NCBI GenBank assembly: GCA_945861465.1
Contig: CAMAVB010000003.1
Coordinates: 1-64,000, forward strand
Length of the DNA stretch: 64,000 nt
From: Candidatus Kuenenia stuttgartensis
Lineage (GTDB): Bacteria; Planctomycetota; Planctomycetia; Planctomycetales; Planctomycetaceae
Direction of reading: 5' to 3'
Positions 32,959 through 42,560 of this stretch are shown here, piece by piece; the first letter of the stretch is position 1, and the number at the start of each line of letters is the position of its first letter. Position numbers and translations under genes: made by a program. The notes below the pieces were generated by a model. That model was not told where the DNA came from. It was given only the letters and a program-made list of their open reading frames with translations, and searched no databases.

Positions 32959-35478
32959 TCATTCCTCATGAATCGCTTCCAGCGGTTTCAGGCGACCGGC
33001 GCGAATTGCGGGAAGTGCGGCTGCCGTGAGGCAGAGCAGTAATCCACCGAACAGATAACATCCCAACAGCATCGGATGTACGGTAAAAGCGACGCCGTGA
33101 TCTGCAACGCCGCGAAATGAAATGGTGATCAAAAACGCCACGAAAACTCCGACTATCGTTCCCGGCAAAAGTGCCAGCAGCCCCAGTACGAACGCCTGAA
33201 ACAGAAACATGCGGAAGACCTGAAGCCGGGACATTCCGACAACTCGCAGCACACCGAGATGCCGAGTTTGCTCGATCACGTTCATCGTCAGCGTATTGAC
33301 GATCGCAAATCCCGCAATCACCAGTGCCAGAACCAGAATCATCCAGAGTCGATTCGTCAGTCCTGTGATCATGCCGCGCACCAACTCTCGCAAATCAGAT
33401 AAGGACTGAAATATCAGACCCTGCTCTCTTGAAATGGTACGCAGTCGTGCGCCCACATCCTCCGTCGCGGCCTCAGCACAGCGAATTCCGAACACCTGGG
33501 CGGGCTGGATCGGATAGAGCTGCTGTGCTGCCGCCCGATCCATGATGATCATTAAACCGCCGGCAGTGTATTCTCTCGCGACGCCAGCAACTCTGACCGA
33601 ATGGCTGATACCGGACACCTCGATGCGCACAGTTTCATTGGGCTCTGCCCCCAGCCTGTGTGTCAGCACGGAACCGATCACCGCGTCGCCGGCCAGCAGT
33701 GCTTTCCGGATCTCGACAGGATCGCCATCGACAATATCGATCGGCAAATCCTCGTATTCTGTCAGCTGACGTACCAACAATGTCGCGGCGGTGCCATTGA
33801 TGGACGCGAGAGAAAATGTCATCCGATCTATGCAGTCAATGTTTGGGACCGTCGCCAGCTGCATCTCCAACTCATCAGGGAGCGCATTGGATTCCGACAT
33901 ATCGACACGAGGACGACTGGCCCGCAGCAGAAAATCCGCCGAGAGAGTGCGGTCCAGCCACGACTGAACGTCCTGAGTGATCAGGAGCGTCGTGTTGCCA
34001 ATGCTGACACTGGTGGCAGACACCACGAACAGCACGGCCGCTGTCAGTGACGTGCGCCCAAAGTTGTCGAGCAACTGCTGTTGGCCGAGCTGGGCTTCCA
34101 CCGGAAACGGTCGCCTGATGACTCCGTACACCATCGAAGAAAACGGTCTGATCAATGACGGCAGGCACAACGTGCCGGCAAACAGGATAAGGCCGAATCC
34201 GACGATGGTCGTCTCTTCAGCAAGAATGTCAAAATTCGCGCAACCAAACATCAGCATCGCAGCAAACAGAAATGTCATTCCCGTTCCGAACGAAACACGC
34301 AATGGCACTCCTCGACGCGGTGCGACGGCCGATCTCAATACAGCCAGCGGTGGCGCGTCGCACGCTGTTCGAGCGGGATACCACACCGCCGCCAGTGTCA
34401 CTAACGGACCGAAGAACAGACCGGCGAGAATCGCATGCGGTCGAATCGTCGGAACCGTCACGCTCCTGAAGCCAAAGACGTCCTCCATGCCCTGAGCCAG
34501 GAAGCGGCTCCCGAAGACTCCCAGCAAAATTCCGACTGCGGTCCCGATACCTCCGAGCAAAAACGCTTCCCGGTACATCGACATACGCACCTGATTGGTG
34601 GTGGCTCCCACGATTCTCAGCAGAGCCAGTTGCCGTTGTCTTTCAGCGACCGAAATCTGAAACGTATTAATCACGATAAAGATCGCGGCCACGACAGACA
34701 ACGCGGCGGCAGCATTGAGTCCCACGTTGATAATATCCTCAGTCGGTCGGCTCAGGTCTGCCGCAGAAGCAGCATGCGTCAGGACCAGATGGCCTGGAAG
34801 CTGTGCTCTGATCCTCGTCGCAACACTGTCTGCATCCGCCTCCGGCTGCAACACGATCTGCAGAGCAGTCGCTTTCCTCGGGGCCTTTCCCAGCGTCGCC
34901 GCATCGGCAAGAGTCAGAAAAATCGATGCCGTTTCCTCCACCGCTCCAATGCCCAGTGGTTTCAGAATCCCTACCACTTTTTTCCGCAGAAGCCACGGCA
35001 GTCCGCGAGCCCCCAGTCGCACTTCATCTCCCACAGAAACGCCGAGACTCTCAGCGACGTTGGCTTCAATGCAGACTTCGCCATTTTCGGTACACATACG
35101 TCCTGACAGGAAACTGAAATCGCGGACCTCGCGGTATTGTTCCAGGTCCACGCCAATCGTGATCCCGCGTGCTTCTCCGCCATCTGCGACCATTTTGGAG
35201 AAGACACGAAAGATGGGAATCGCGGCCTGAACTCCCGGTTCACCAGCGACCGGCGGCAGGTCTTCCGGAGGAAAGGCAGAGGCATCTGCCGCCACAATTT
35301 CCATCGCCACGCGCGAAGCCAGTGTCTGATGCAGCGAGTCCAGTTCACTGCGCGTCACGGCCGTCGATTGCAACACCGCCACAACCGCCGCGACGCCTCC
35401 GGCTATACTCAGAATCGTAAGCAGGGTCCTGATCGGACGCAACCGGAGATTGTTCCAGAAAAATCTCCATGGGATCAT
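32959..35478 (-). CDS. ABC transporter permease, MacB/FtsX (LolC/E-like) type
   Basis: About 839 aa from the ATG at 35478. Two FtsX-like halves. The N-terminal helix NLRLRPIRTLLTILSIAGGV is followed by a periplasmic domain (about 50-260), then three helices (AALSVVAAIFIVINTFQIS...). A second periplasmic domain and three final helices follow (WMILVLALVIAGFAIVNTLT; FLFQAFVLGLLALLPGTIVG; LGCYLFGGLLLCLTAAALP). This duplicated layout resembles permeases that work in mechanotransmission or lipoprotein/lipid handling rather than simple import. Overlaps the ATPase gene by 4 bp (ATGA, 35475-35478). Confidence 0.92.
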   Translation of the reverse strand: MIPWRFFWNNLRLRPIRTLLTILSIAGGVAAVVAVLQSTAVTRSELDSLHQTLASRVAMEIVAADASAFPPEDLPPVAGEPGVQAAIPIFRVFSKMVADGGEARGITIGVDLEQYREVRDFSFLSGRMCTENGEVCIEANVAESLGVSVGDEVRLGARGLPWLLRKKVVGILKPLGIGAVEETASIFLTLADAATLGKAPRKATALQIVLQPEADADSVATRIRAQLPGHLVLTHAASAADLSRPTEDIINVGLNAAAALSVVAAIFIVINTFQISVAERQRQLALLRIVGATTNQVRMSMYREAFLLGGIGTAVGILLGVFGSRFLAQGMEDVFGFRSVTVPTIRPHAILAGLFFGPLVTLAAVWYPARTACDAPPLAVLRSAVAPRRGVPLRVSFGTGMTFLFAAMLMFGCANFDILAEETTIVGFGLILFAGTLCLPSLIRPFSSMVYGVIRRPFPVEAQLGQQQLLDNFGRTSLTAAVLFVVSATSVSIGNTTLLITQDVQSWLDRTLSADFLLRASRPRVDMSESNALPDELEMQLATVPNIDCIDRMTFSLASINGTAATLLVRQLTEYEDLPIDIVDGDPVEIRKALLAGDAVIGSVLTHRLGAEPNETVRIEVSGISHSVRVAGVAREYTAGGLMIIMDRAAAQQLYPIQPAQVFGIRCAEAATEDVGARLRTISREQGLIFQSLSDLRELVRGMITGLTNRLWMILVLALVIAGFAIVNTLTMNVIEQTRHLGVLRVVGMSRLQVFRMFLFQAFVLGLLALLPGTIVGVFVAFLITISFRGVADHGVAFTVHPMLLGCYLFGGLLLCLTAAALPAIRAGRLKPLEAIHEE

Positions 35479-36296
35479 CCCTCGATCTCCAGCTTGAGCG
35501 CCGCCATCCATTCGGCATCGGAACCGGGGCGACCGTCGAAGCGGACCTTGCCGTCGAGCAGGACAATCAATCGGTCGGCCTGTGATGCCACACGAATATC
35601 ATGCGTCACAACAACCACCGTTTGCTGACTTTCGTGTGCGACATCGCGCAGCAGCCGCGTGATATCGCGGCCGCGAACAGAATCCAGATTCCCTGTCGGT
35701 TCGTCTGCAAGTACGAGCGACGGCTTAATCACCAGCGCCCGAGCGATCGCGACCCGCTGCTGCTCGCCCCCGGAGAGCTGTGAAGGCAGGTGTTTCAGGC
35801 GGTGAGACATGTCCACCCGCTTCAGGGACTCCATCGCCCGAGGGATAGCCTCACGTTGTGAAATTCCATCCAGGATCAAAGGCAACGTGACATTGTCAGT
35901 CACATTCAACGTGGGGACCAGATTGAACGACTGAAAGATGAAACCAATTCTTCGCCGCCGCAGAATTGTCAGCTCAAAATCACTCAACCCGGAGAGCTTC
36001 TGACCGTCAACCCAGATCTCACCGGAGGTCGGCGGCTCGATCCCGCCCATGATATGCAGCAGCGTGCTCTTGCCAGAACCGCTCGGCCCCATAATCGCAA
36101 TCATCTGCCCCCGAGGAATATTCAGTGTGACATCGCAGAACGCCTGCACTTCGAGTCCGTCATGGACGAAGATCTTCGAAAGACCGGCTGTCCGGATGAC
36201 GTCTTCACGGGGAACATCCAGCGGCGAACCTTCTTTGATTGAATTCAATTGTTGAACCTCAGTATATGCATCAACTCTGATTCGATTGTTCCACAT
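35475..36296 (-). CDS. ABC transporter ATP-binding protein, MacB/LolD type
   Basis: 273 aa from the ATG at 36296 (earlier start codons give an improbable leader). Walker [17 protein letters not shown] (about 88-103), Q-loop [18 protein letters not shown], signature [15 protein letters not shown] (about 190-204), Walker [20 protein letters not shown], switch-His [16 protein letters not shown]. The SGGEQQR and EPTGNLD combination is typical of the MacB/LolD/FtsE class. Its stop overlaps the permease start, so both parts are made in coupled fashion. About 55 extra N-terminal residues precede the ATPase core. Confidence 0.95.
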   Translation of the reverse strand: MWNNRIRVDAYTEVQQLNSIKEGSPLDVPREDVIRTAGLSKIFVHDGLEVQAFCDVTLNIPRGQMIAIMGPSGSGKSTLLHIMGGIEPPTSGEIWVDGQKLSGLSDFELTILRRRRIGFIFQSFNLVPTLNVTDNVTLPLILDGISQREAIPRAMESLKRVDMSHRLKHLPSQLSGGEQQRVAIARALVIKPSLVLADEPTGNLDSVRGRDITRLLRDVAHESQQTVVVVTHDIRVASQADRLIVLLDGKVRFDGRPGSDAEWMAALKLEIEG

Positions 36297-36472
36297 TCTT
36301 GATCGTTTAACAGCGCGGCGTGAGCAAAGAGCCACAGTGTCGTGGACAGTGGCCTCCAACGCAATTGTCAACGTCAATGTGTGACTTTTGGGTAGGCCGG
36401 ACTCCTGACGACTCACTGGAGTTCAGACGACCATGCCGGTACGATGCCGCGTGACTTACAGGGAATCTCGCC

Positions 36473-37957
36473 ATGCTTCGAATTTCGGGAAGTTCAAAAC
36501 GGCTGTGTGACGGGATCACTCGTCGCGACCTGTTGCAGATTGGTGGCATCAGCGCGCTGGGACTTGGAACCGGGAAAGGTTCGGCCAACGCGGGGCAGGG
36601 CGTGGACGGAAGTCGGGCGAAGGCATGCATCTTTGTGTTCCTGTTCGGATCGCCTCCACAGCACGAAACGTTTGATCCGAAACCTCTGGCTCCGGCAGAA
36701 ATCCAGGGCGAGATGAAGGCCATCGACACGGTCGTCCCTGGTTTGCAGATCTGCGAAGGGCTTCCGCAGATTGCGCGCATCGCGGATCGATTGACGGTCG
36801 TCAGGTCGATGACGCACGAGTATCCGATTCACTGCTGTGCGTATGTGATGACCGGCATGCCAACCTACAGCATTCCCCTCGAAACAAGTCCCCGGGATCC
36901 GCAACAGTGGCCGTTTATGGGATCGGTCGTGGATTATCTGGACGGACGCCGATCGGGCACCAAATCCCCGCCGATGCCCCGTAACGTCGGGTTGCCCTGG
37001 CGATTTTGCTCAAAGGGCAGTTCGTCAGATCAGGCTGGCCCTTACGCGGCATTTCTGGGAAACAGTTACGATCCATTCTGGACCAGTTTCGAAGGGCAGG
37101 GCAAAGTCATTGTTCCGAAACTGAATGCCGACAGTCAGACGGAGCAAGTCCTGGACCCACATGCCGGGATCGACGCTACAGGACGATTTCAACTTTCCGA
37201 CGGTTGCCAGTTGCCACAGGAATTATCGGCTCATCGATTTGATGCGCGAGTCCACTTGCTGCAACAGTTCGATGCAACGCGTCCACTGATGGATCGTGCG
37301 GCGGAGATCGGCAGCTACGACGCCCAGCAGCAACGAGCCTTCTCACTGATTGGGTCAAACCGAATTCGTGAAGCCCTGGATGTGGGACGTGAATCCCACG
37401 CCATGCGAGAGCGTTACGGAATCTCGCTGTTTGGCCAGTCCTGTCTGGCGGCGCGACGACTGGTGGAAGCCGGCGCTCGATTTGTGTCGGTGTTCTGGGA
37501 TCCGTTCGGTCCTCACGGAGCATCCGTGTGGGACACACACTCGAATCATTTCCCGCGACTCAGGAATTATCTGCTGCCGGTGTTCGATCAGAGCTATTCG
37601 GCTTTGATTGCAGATCTGGATGATCGGGGACTGCTTGATGAAACGCTGGTCCTCTGCACCAGTGAACATGGACGCACGCCGCAAATTGATTCCAAACCCA
37701 CCGGCGGTGCACGCCATCACTGGTCTCGTGCGTATTCGTCAGTGTTCGCCGGAGGCGGCATGGCGCGAGGTCGGGTTGTGGGTGAAACAGATTCGATCGG
37801 CGGCGACGTTGTTGATACTCCAATCTCCCCGAAAGACATGCAGGCCACGGCCTACCATCTTCTCGGTTACGACGAAGCCACCACGATTCCCGACCAACAG
37901 GGCCGACCACATCCAATTGCCGGTACTGGGCGAGTGCGAAAAGAACTGCTCGGTTGA
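36473..37957 (+). CDS. DUF1501 family secreted protein (copy 2)
   Basis: 494 aa. The N-terminus has an Arg-rich Tat-like start (GITRRDLLQIGGISALGLG, about 18-36). Family hallmarks: ACIFVFLFGSPPQHETFDPK (about 51-70), ADRLTVVRSMTHEYPIHCCA (about 105-124), FGQSCLAARRLVEAGARFVS (about 320-339), LVLCTSEHGRTPQI (about 391-404). Unlike copies 1 and 3, the active-site region has SPPQ in place of GGPSQ, so divergence near the predicted metal site is possible. Stand-alone, not next to DUF1549/DUF1553. Divergent from the ABC operon. Activity unknown. Confidence 0.88.
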   Translation: MLRISGSSKRLCDGITRRDLLQIGGISALGLGTGKGSANAGQGVDGSRAKACIFVFLFGSPPQHETFDPKPLAPAEIQGEMKAIDTVVPGLQICEGLPQIARIADRLTVVRSMTHEYPIHCCAYVMTGMPTYSIPLETSPRDPQQWPFMGSVVDYLDGRRSGTKSPPMPRNVGLPWRFCSKGSSSDQAGPYAAFLGNSYDPFWTSFEGQGKVIVPKLNADSQTEQVLDPHAGIDATGRFQLSDGCQLPQELSAHRFDARVHLLQQFDATRPLMDRAAEIGSYDAQQQRAFSLIGSNRIREALDVGRESHAMRERYGISLFGQSCLAARRLVEAGARFVSVFWDPFGPHGASVWDTHSNHFPRLRNYLLPVFDQSYSALIADLDDRGLLDETLVLCTSEHGRTPQIDSKPTGGARHHWSRAYSSVFAGGGMARGRVVGETDSIGGDVVDTPISPKDMQATAYHLLGYDEATTIPDQQGRPHPIAGTGRVRKELLG

Positions 37958-37973
37958 AGCGGGGAGATCGTAT

Positions 37974-37998
37974 GCAGGATGGACATTCATGTCCGTCG
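37974..37998. repeat. Short palindrome, family F, after the DUF1501 stop
   Basis: GCAGGATGGACATTCATGTCC: same GGACATTCATGTCC core as the full element at 49581-49713. It lies 17 bp past the DUF1501 stop. Confidence 0.6.
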
Positions 37999-38197
37999 AA
38001 TGGCCACAATGATGCCGAAGCGAAGGTGATTGTGCCTCGACATGCACTCGCCAAACCATCCCGCCATCGCGAATGAACAACAGGTTGGGCTGGCTCAGAA
38101 AATACCGAGCCGAAATTCTTTGCTGGAGTCAGTGCCAGAAAGTGGTTTCGACGCCGGTGACGTTTGCGAATGAGCAAGGCGTCTTTGCCGCGGTGCA

Positions 38198-38539
38198 TCA
38201 GAAATCTTCGAGGGCTCGTTCCAGCGTCGGGAACACTTCGCAATACTTTCTGAAGGTGGCATTGAATCTGGCAATCCTGACGAGTGATTCAAGATCGGTT
38301 TCCGAGTTGCACAGCCGGACTTTCCCGCCGCCAGGGCTTATTCGTTTGTGAACCCCAATGATAAGCCCGACGACTTGGGTCGGAAAAGCCGATAATCCCG
38401 TAATGTCAATTACAATTTTCGGAGGCCGTTCATCCAACACCGCCACTAGCTCAGTCCATGTCGGCACTGAAGTTCCTTCGATCAGGCTGACGACTGTCAC
38501 ATCGCCTTGTCGATTGGTATGGAATGATGGATTTGCCAT
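38198..38539 (-). CDS. STAS-domain protein (anti-sigma antagonist-like)
   Basis: 113 aa, a lone STAS domain as in SpoIIAA-type anti-anti-sigma factors. Visible parts: initial strand GDVTVVSLIEGTSVP, core PPKIVIDITGLSAFPTQVVG (about 40-59), which corresponds to the phosphoacceptor loop, and GKVRLCNSETDLESLVRIAR (about 74-93) for the second half. At the phosphoacceptor loop the usual Ser-Ser-Gly is replaced by Thr-Gln-Val, so phospho-switching by a Ser kinase is uncertain. No kinase or sigma partner is adjacent. The nearby ABC and DUF1501 genes give no functional hint. Confidence 0.85.
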   Translation of the reverse strand: MANPSFHTNRQGDVTVVSLIEGTSVPTWTELVAVLDERPPKIVIDITGLSAFPTQVVGLIIGVHKRISPGGGKVRLCNSETDLESLVRIARFNATFRKYCEVFPTLERALEDF

Positions 38540-39183
38540 TTAATGTGATTCCCAGGATTTCGCCCATAATGCTGAAATTCAGTGATTGGAATGTGATCCT
38601 GAGCCTCGGTGGTATTGTATCGAATTGCGAGTGGCCATGTGATTGCCGAATCCCAGCGGTTTTTTTGGGTCAATACTTCATCCTGGCCGCCGCTTAGAAT
38701 TCCCTTCATGCTCTTTGATTGTCGCTCTGGATTCCAGCCCAGACATCTTATTTTAACTGTCCGCGCGAAGGTAGCTGGCGTTTCAGCTGTTCTTTCAGCT
38801 CTGCCAATTGAGTCGCGTCCCGGGTCGCGAATTCGTCGGCCGTAAATTGAGGAAGATCAAGCATCTGCTGCAGCAAGAGTTGAGTCTAATTCCGCAGAAT
38901 CTTCATTCGCGGCATTGCTGCCGATACCAAGTCGCGGATGAATGGATCGTAACGGAGTTATTCAACAGCGAAGACGTTTCGAATGTTCGGGATCTGACGG
39001 CGGCTGGCAGGTCGAAGAACACGTCTTGCCGCTATAGTCGGTACTGACTGCAGGGGTGAGGGAGGGAAATTCGATCTGGAAATCGTGGGGTACGCTTTCA
39101 GCGTGCCGTCGCAAGCTGGAAGCTCACGCCACGTTGGCACCGAATCCCGCGTCGGAGACACGGGGCACAATGAAAGGAATCTC
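38540..39183. other. 644-bp gap with a weak short ORF
   Basis: No gene is well supported here. On the minus strand 38748-38864 an ATG-initiated frame of 38 codons reads MLDLPQFTADEFATRDATQL, followed by a Glu/Lys-rich helix; it looks like the end of a lost gene but has no ribosome-binding site. The right end (about 39088-39170) carries GTGGGGTACGC... inverted fragments. The small lipoprotein gene follows. Confidence 0.4.
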
Positions 39184-39399
39184 ATGCGCGCCTTCGTCTG
39201 TTTAATGCTGTGCTGTGCCAGCGTCTCTGCGTTGTCAGGCTGTCAGTGTTTCCGCTGCACTGACAGGGTCATGGATCACCTGGATGATCTGACGGACAAA
39301 AATGACTTTCATCACAGACTGGATCATGTCTATTGTGAAAAAATGGACGTGACCCGCTGGTGCATGAACGGGGCGTGCGTTCGAAGCAACCGCCGCTGA
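39184..39399 (+). CDS. Small lipoprotein
   Basis: 71 aa from the ATG at 39184, which has a GAAAGGAA ribosome-binding site. The leader FVCLMLCCASVSALSGCQC ends in a lipobox (LSGC, Cys at about 19), so the mature protein would be lipid-anchored. It is very cysteine-rich: CQCFRC close to the anchor, then YCEKM, RWCMNGACV. The disulfide pattern suggests a compact periplasmic protein. No family recognised. Confidence 0.65.
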   Translation: MRAFVCLMLCCASVSALSGCQCFRCTDRVMDHLDDLTDKNDFHHRLDHVYCEKMDVTRWCMNGACVRSNRR

Positions 39400-39709
39400 G
39401 TTTCGGCGAAATTGACTGATCGAATGGTGAACAGTCTTGCTGAGTCTCACATCTCTGCGTCGAAGTTCCCGGAAAGATCGTTGTAACCGATCGGACTTAA
39501 CAATTGGCCTCAACGCGACGTTGCGACCATTCCGATAGTTCCAGTCAGGGGGATTGTGCGACGTCTGACTTCCGGGGGGCCGGTTCCAGTGTCGCATGAA
39601 ACTGCAGGCTTCTGATTCCGTCGAACTGCGTCCGCAACAGATTCTGTTGCAGGGGGGCCGCAGTTCGATCTGTATCCGGGATGCAGTTTTTCGCTGATTA
39701 GGGGGGAAT

Positions 39710-41089
39710 ATGCAATTCCGGATACGCAGCACTGCGCTGACTGTACGACACGATTTATCAATCACACAGGGTGACACACATAAATTGTGGACGTCGAATC
39801 ACGCAAATTCTGCCGTCGTATCCGCAGGCTCTGCGACTGTAGGCTGTTGTGCCAGATTGATGCGGTTTGCGGTCCTGGGAATCGCGGCGGTTGTGTTCTC
39901 AGCGTCGTCCTGCAGCTGCTCCGCCGACCAGTTGAAGGAACTGGCGGAGAAAGCTGGCATTCGAATCCTTGCCGACGGTGAATCTTCAGCCGGAGCCGAA
40001 GACCAGGCACGCTCTTCCATGCCACTCGAAGGCATGACGCAGGAAAACCGCCAGCGTGCTGAGCAGATTATCAAGGAACACAGTCAGTTTCGACGTCTGC
40101 CAACGCTGCAATACACAATTGACGAACCGATGTATCGGTATCTGCTCAAACATCCCGATGTGGCCGTCAGTACCTGGCGTGTGATGGGAATTTCGCGATT
40201 TGAAATGTGGCAGACAGGCGACATGGAGTACGAGGCGCAGGCGATTGATGGCTCGGAAGGCGTTGCCGACATACTGTATCGGGACGACAACCAGATGGTA
40301 TTCGTGTGTCAGGGCCGCTATCACAATCCGCTGCTGCCACGTCCGATGGAAGCATCCGCGCTGATCTGGTTTCGCGCGGTGTACACACCGAATGCGGAAG
40401 GGACACATGTTGTCACGCAGAAGGCTGACGTGTTTGTGCGATTTCCGTCCAGCAGCGTGTCAGTGATCGCGAAAATTCTGACGCCTGTCCTGCATTCTCT
40501 GATGGACCGTAACCTGTTTGAAATCTCGCTCTACGGCAGCATGATGTCTCGCGCTGTGCGAGACGAGCCCCAATGGGTTGTTCAGGTCGCGCAGCAGATG
40601 GAAGGCGTGCTTCCGCAGCGCAAGGGAGAATTGATTGAAGTCGCGCGGAAACCCAGAAACGTCAATCGTAATAGGAAGCTGGGGCGTTTCACGATGCCTG
40701 CGGCGGATCGCAGGATGATTCTGTCTCCTGAGCTGCTGTTTCTTGATCCACCGGAAGAAAGCGAAGTTGCTGTTGTGTCCGGAACTTCTGCATCACTCAC
40801 GACAGGATGTGTCGCGTCAGGGCAAGTTGCCGAGACAGCATCGGCAACAGGCAAAAGTCCGGTGCCTGTGCGCACAGTCTCCGCTTCTGCACCCGGAAAC
40901 CTGATGTTGATTACGACAAAAAGTCCTTTGGCGCCCGACATTTCGCAGCCCGCCGGGAAGGCTGGCCTGCTGAATGCACAAATCAAACGCTCCGACGGCG
41001 GTTTTATGCTGCAGTCCGTCGTCGTGCCCCCGACTGGATCGACCGCAACCGGTCCAGTCGGCAGCGAATCACCCGGCTCTGCAAAATAA
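39710..41089 (+). CDS. Planctomycete-type conserved hypothetical protein, exported
   Basis: 459 aa if the ATG at 39710 is used (GGGGGGA directly before it); 409 aa from the ATG at 39860, which starts with a better signal segment (FAVLGIAAVVFSASSCSCSAD) and may be the real start. The middle (about 130-310) carries MYRYLLKHPDVAVSTWRVMG, QAIDGSEGVADILYRDDNQM and LIWFRAVYTPNAEGTH, segments I associate with a secreted planctomycete family without known function. The C-terminus (about 340-459) is low-complexity, Ser/Thr/Pro-rich. No enzymatic motif seen. Confidence 0.72.
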   Translation: MQFRIRSTALTVRHDLSITQGDTHKLWTSNHANSAVVSAGSATVGCCARLMRFAVLGIAAVVFSASSCSCSADQLKELAEKAGIRILADGESSAGAEDQARSSMPLEGMTQENRQRAEQIIKEHSQFRRLPTLQYTIDEPMYRYLLKHPDVAVSTWRVMGISRFEMWQTGDMEYEAQAIDGSEGVADILYRDDNQMVFVCQGRYHNPLLPRPMEASALIWFRAVYTPNAEGTHVVTQKADVFVRFPSSSVSVIAKILTPVLHSLMDRNLFEISLYGSMMSRAVRDEPQWVVQVAQQMEGVLPQRKGELIEVARKPRNVNRNRKLGRFTMPAADRRMILSPELLFLDPPEESEVAVVSGTSASLTTGCVASGQVAETASATGKSPVPVRTVSASAPGNLMLITTKSPLAPDISQPAGKAGLLNAQIKRSDGGFMLQSVVVPPTGSTATGPVGSESPGSAK

Positions 41090-41159
41090 ACAACGGCACG
41101 CTGCAAAGCTAAGCTGCGGAATTCGCGCGTCCGCCACCGTCAATGCGACGTTTTAGAAG

Positions 41160-41245
41160 CGAAAACGTTCGGGGCAAAAAATGCATGGGCAGAAAAATTG
41201 CAGCCATTTTTTTGCCCAACATTTTTTTGCCCATAATGTTGAGGC
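41160..41245. repeat. Poly-T/TTTTTGCCCA repeat segment
   Basis: Two copies of TTTTTTTGCCCA are close together, partly inverted to GGGGCAAAAAA/GGGCAGAAAAA upstream. Nothing coding. Confidence 0.5.
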
Positions 41246-41298
41246 CAGATACATCTTAGCCCGGCGGCGGATCGTTGAAAATAAAGCCGCATGATTCT

Positions 41299-41411
41299 GT
41301 TGGAGTACGGGCCTGGAAAAGGGGGCAGGAACGAATTGCCAAATGGCCCAAAGCGTGCTCGCACTATTGGTTCCTGCCCCTTTTTCAAGCCTGTGAAGAC
41401 TGTACTCCAAC
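41299..41411. repeat. TIR element of 113 bp
   Basis: Ends GTTGGAGTACGGGCCTGG and CTGTGAAGACTGTACTCCAAC are inverted. Inner arms GGGGGCAGGAAC and GTTCCTGCCCC are also inverted. It lies between the hypothetical gene and the 3' end of the transglutaminase gene. With 41160-41245 it fills the 345-bp gap 41090-41434. Confidence 0.85.
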
Positions 41412-41434
41412 GGATCGCACCTGCCACACCGTGC

Positions 41435-42169
41435 TCAATCCTCAATCCTCAGGCTTCCGGCATCCTTGAAGGCATAGGGTGCTGTAACATCCGATGTGAA
41501 GCGATGTGAGGTCATCCACGCAAATCGAGTTTCTTCAGAATTCGAGGGATCCGGATCTGGCAACGGAACCCCATCCGCTTCTGCGTAGAGTGTGCGAACA
41601 ACGGCGACCCTGGCCGCAGCGCGGGGAATCAGGTCGTAGTCCGTGCCGCGTGTCTGCAGAATCCATGTGTTGTCTCGAAAACCGCCGATCAGTCGCTCGT
41701 GAGCCGCACGCACCAGATCCTCTTTCTGAGCGTCCTTCAGCGTGGTCTCCCCGCGCATCGTGTTCGTCAGCTTCTGCGTTTCCGACACATCGAAACTCAC
41801 CCAACCGTACGGCGGCAGAAACACTTCGAGCTTGCAATGTGATGGCGATGCTTTGGGGAATGGATTAAGTCCGTAGGTCACGCGCGTGGGCAACGACATC
41901 ACGCGCCCCATCGCCGCACAGAAACCGTGATAGTCGCTGCAGTGACCGGAGCGTTGTTCGAGCGCGTGCAGTGAACTTGCTTTCAGCGATGCACTATGGT
42001 GATCGTAGGTAAAGTTTTTATCGGCAAACGACATCACAGCATCCAGATCCAGCAGCGGATTGCGTCGCTGCGGAAGTATCTCTTTCAATAGCGACTCGAA
42101 CCGGGCATTCGTGACCACAGCCAACCACAACAGCGGTTTCAGCCTGCCTGATTTTGTCAAATTGTTCAT
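41435..42169 (-). CDS. Transglutaminase-like cysteine protease-fold protein
   Basis: 244 aa from the ATG at 42169; the frame extends further up through a TIR element, which is not coding. The catalytic triad of the transglutaminase core is visible: Cys in LEQRSGHCSDYHGFCAAM (about 82), His in ASPSHCKLEVFLPPYGW (about 120) and Asp in WVSFDVSETQKL (about 138). Such domains act as proteases or crosslinking enzymes and often occur with cell-envelope genes. No signal peptide is evident beyond a weak hydrophobic stretch (PLLWLAVVTNA). Function beyond the fold is unknown. Confidence 0.87.
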   Translation of the reverse strand: MNNLTKSGRLKPLLWLAVVTNARFESLLKEILPQRRNPLLDLDAVMSFADKNFTYDHHSASLKASSLHALEQRSGHCSDYHGFCAAMGRVMSLPTRVTYGLNPFPKASPSHCKLEVFLPPYGWVSFDVSETQKLTNTMRGETTLKDAQKEDLVRAAHERLIGGFRDNTWILQTRGTDYDLIPRAAARVAVVRTLYAEADGVPLPDPDPSNSEETRFAWMTSHRFTSDVTAPYAFKDAGSLRIED

Positions 42170-42190
42170 TCGCAAGTCTTTCTGACCCTG

Positions 42191-42328
42191 GTGCTCTGTC
42201 ACTCTTGCTTTGATGGATTGGTTGGCCGGGGCTGGGCGGAGCGGAGCGAAGGAAGCCCCGGGGTTTTGGGCAAGCGCCCTCCAAACCCGGCCACCCGTCA
42301 ATCCATCAGTGACAGATCATCAGGGCAC
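42191..42328. repeat. TIR element of 138 bp upstream of transglutaminase gene
   Basis: Left end GTGCTCTGTCAC...GATGGATTG and right end CAATCCATCAGTGACAG...GGGCAC are inverted repeats. Internal GGCCGGGG/CCCGGCC arms. It lies directly 5' of the transglutaminase gene, where it probably interferes with or supplies the promoter. Confidence 0.85.
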
Positions 42329-42560
42329 AACCACAGCCAGACCCTTCCCAACAGTCGATATACTCTGCCGAATGACAGAAGTAACGTCAAATCACCGGAG
42401 TAACGTCAAATCACCGGTGCGCAGGAGATTTTTTCAGGGTTGGCGTACAACGGGATTGAGTAAAAGCGGGGATTGCGTTAGATATCTGAGCGGAAAGTCG
42501 TCATAGTCCCTTTGTGAGCAGCTTTCAGTCGCTCTTCCAGGTTGCATTCAGGATTGCGTG

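Noticed and set aside
32084..32962. 292-aa minus-strand frame
   Set aside because: Antisense to the Gfo/Idh/MocA oxidoreductase whose catalytic motifs are intact.
34435..35106. 223-aa plus-strand frame
   Set aside because: Antisense to the ABC permease; Arg/Gln/His-rich shadow with no domain.
38497..38709. 70-aa minus-strand frame overlapping the STAS start
   Set aside because: Overlaps the STAS coding start by 43 bp, lacks a recognisable domain and has mixed composition; kept as non-coding.
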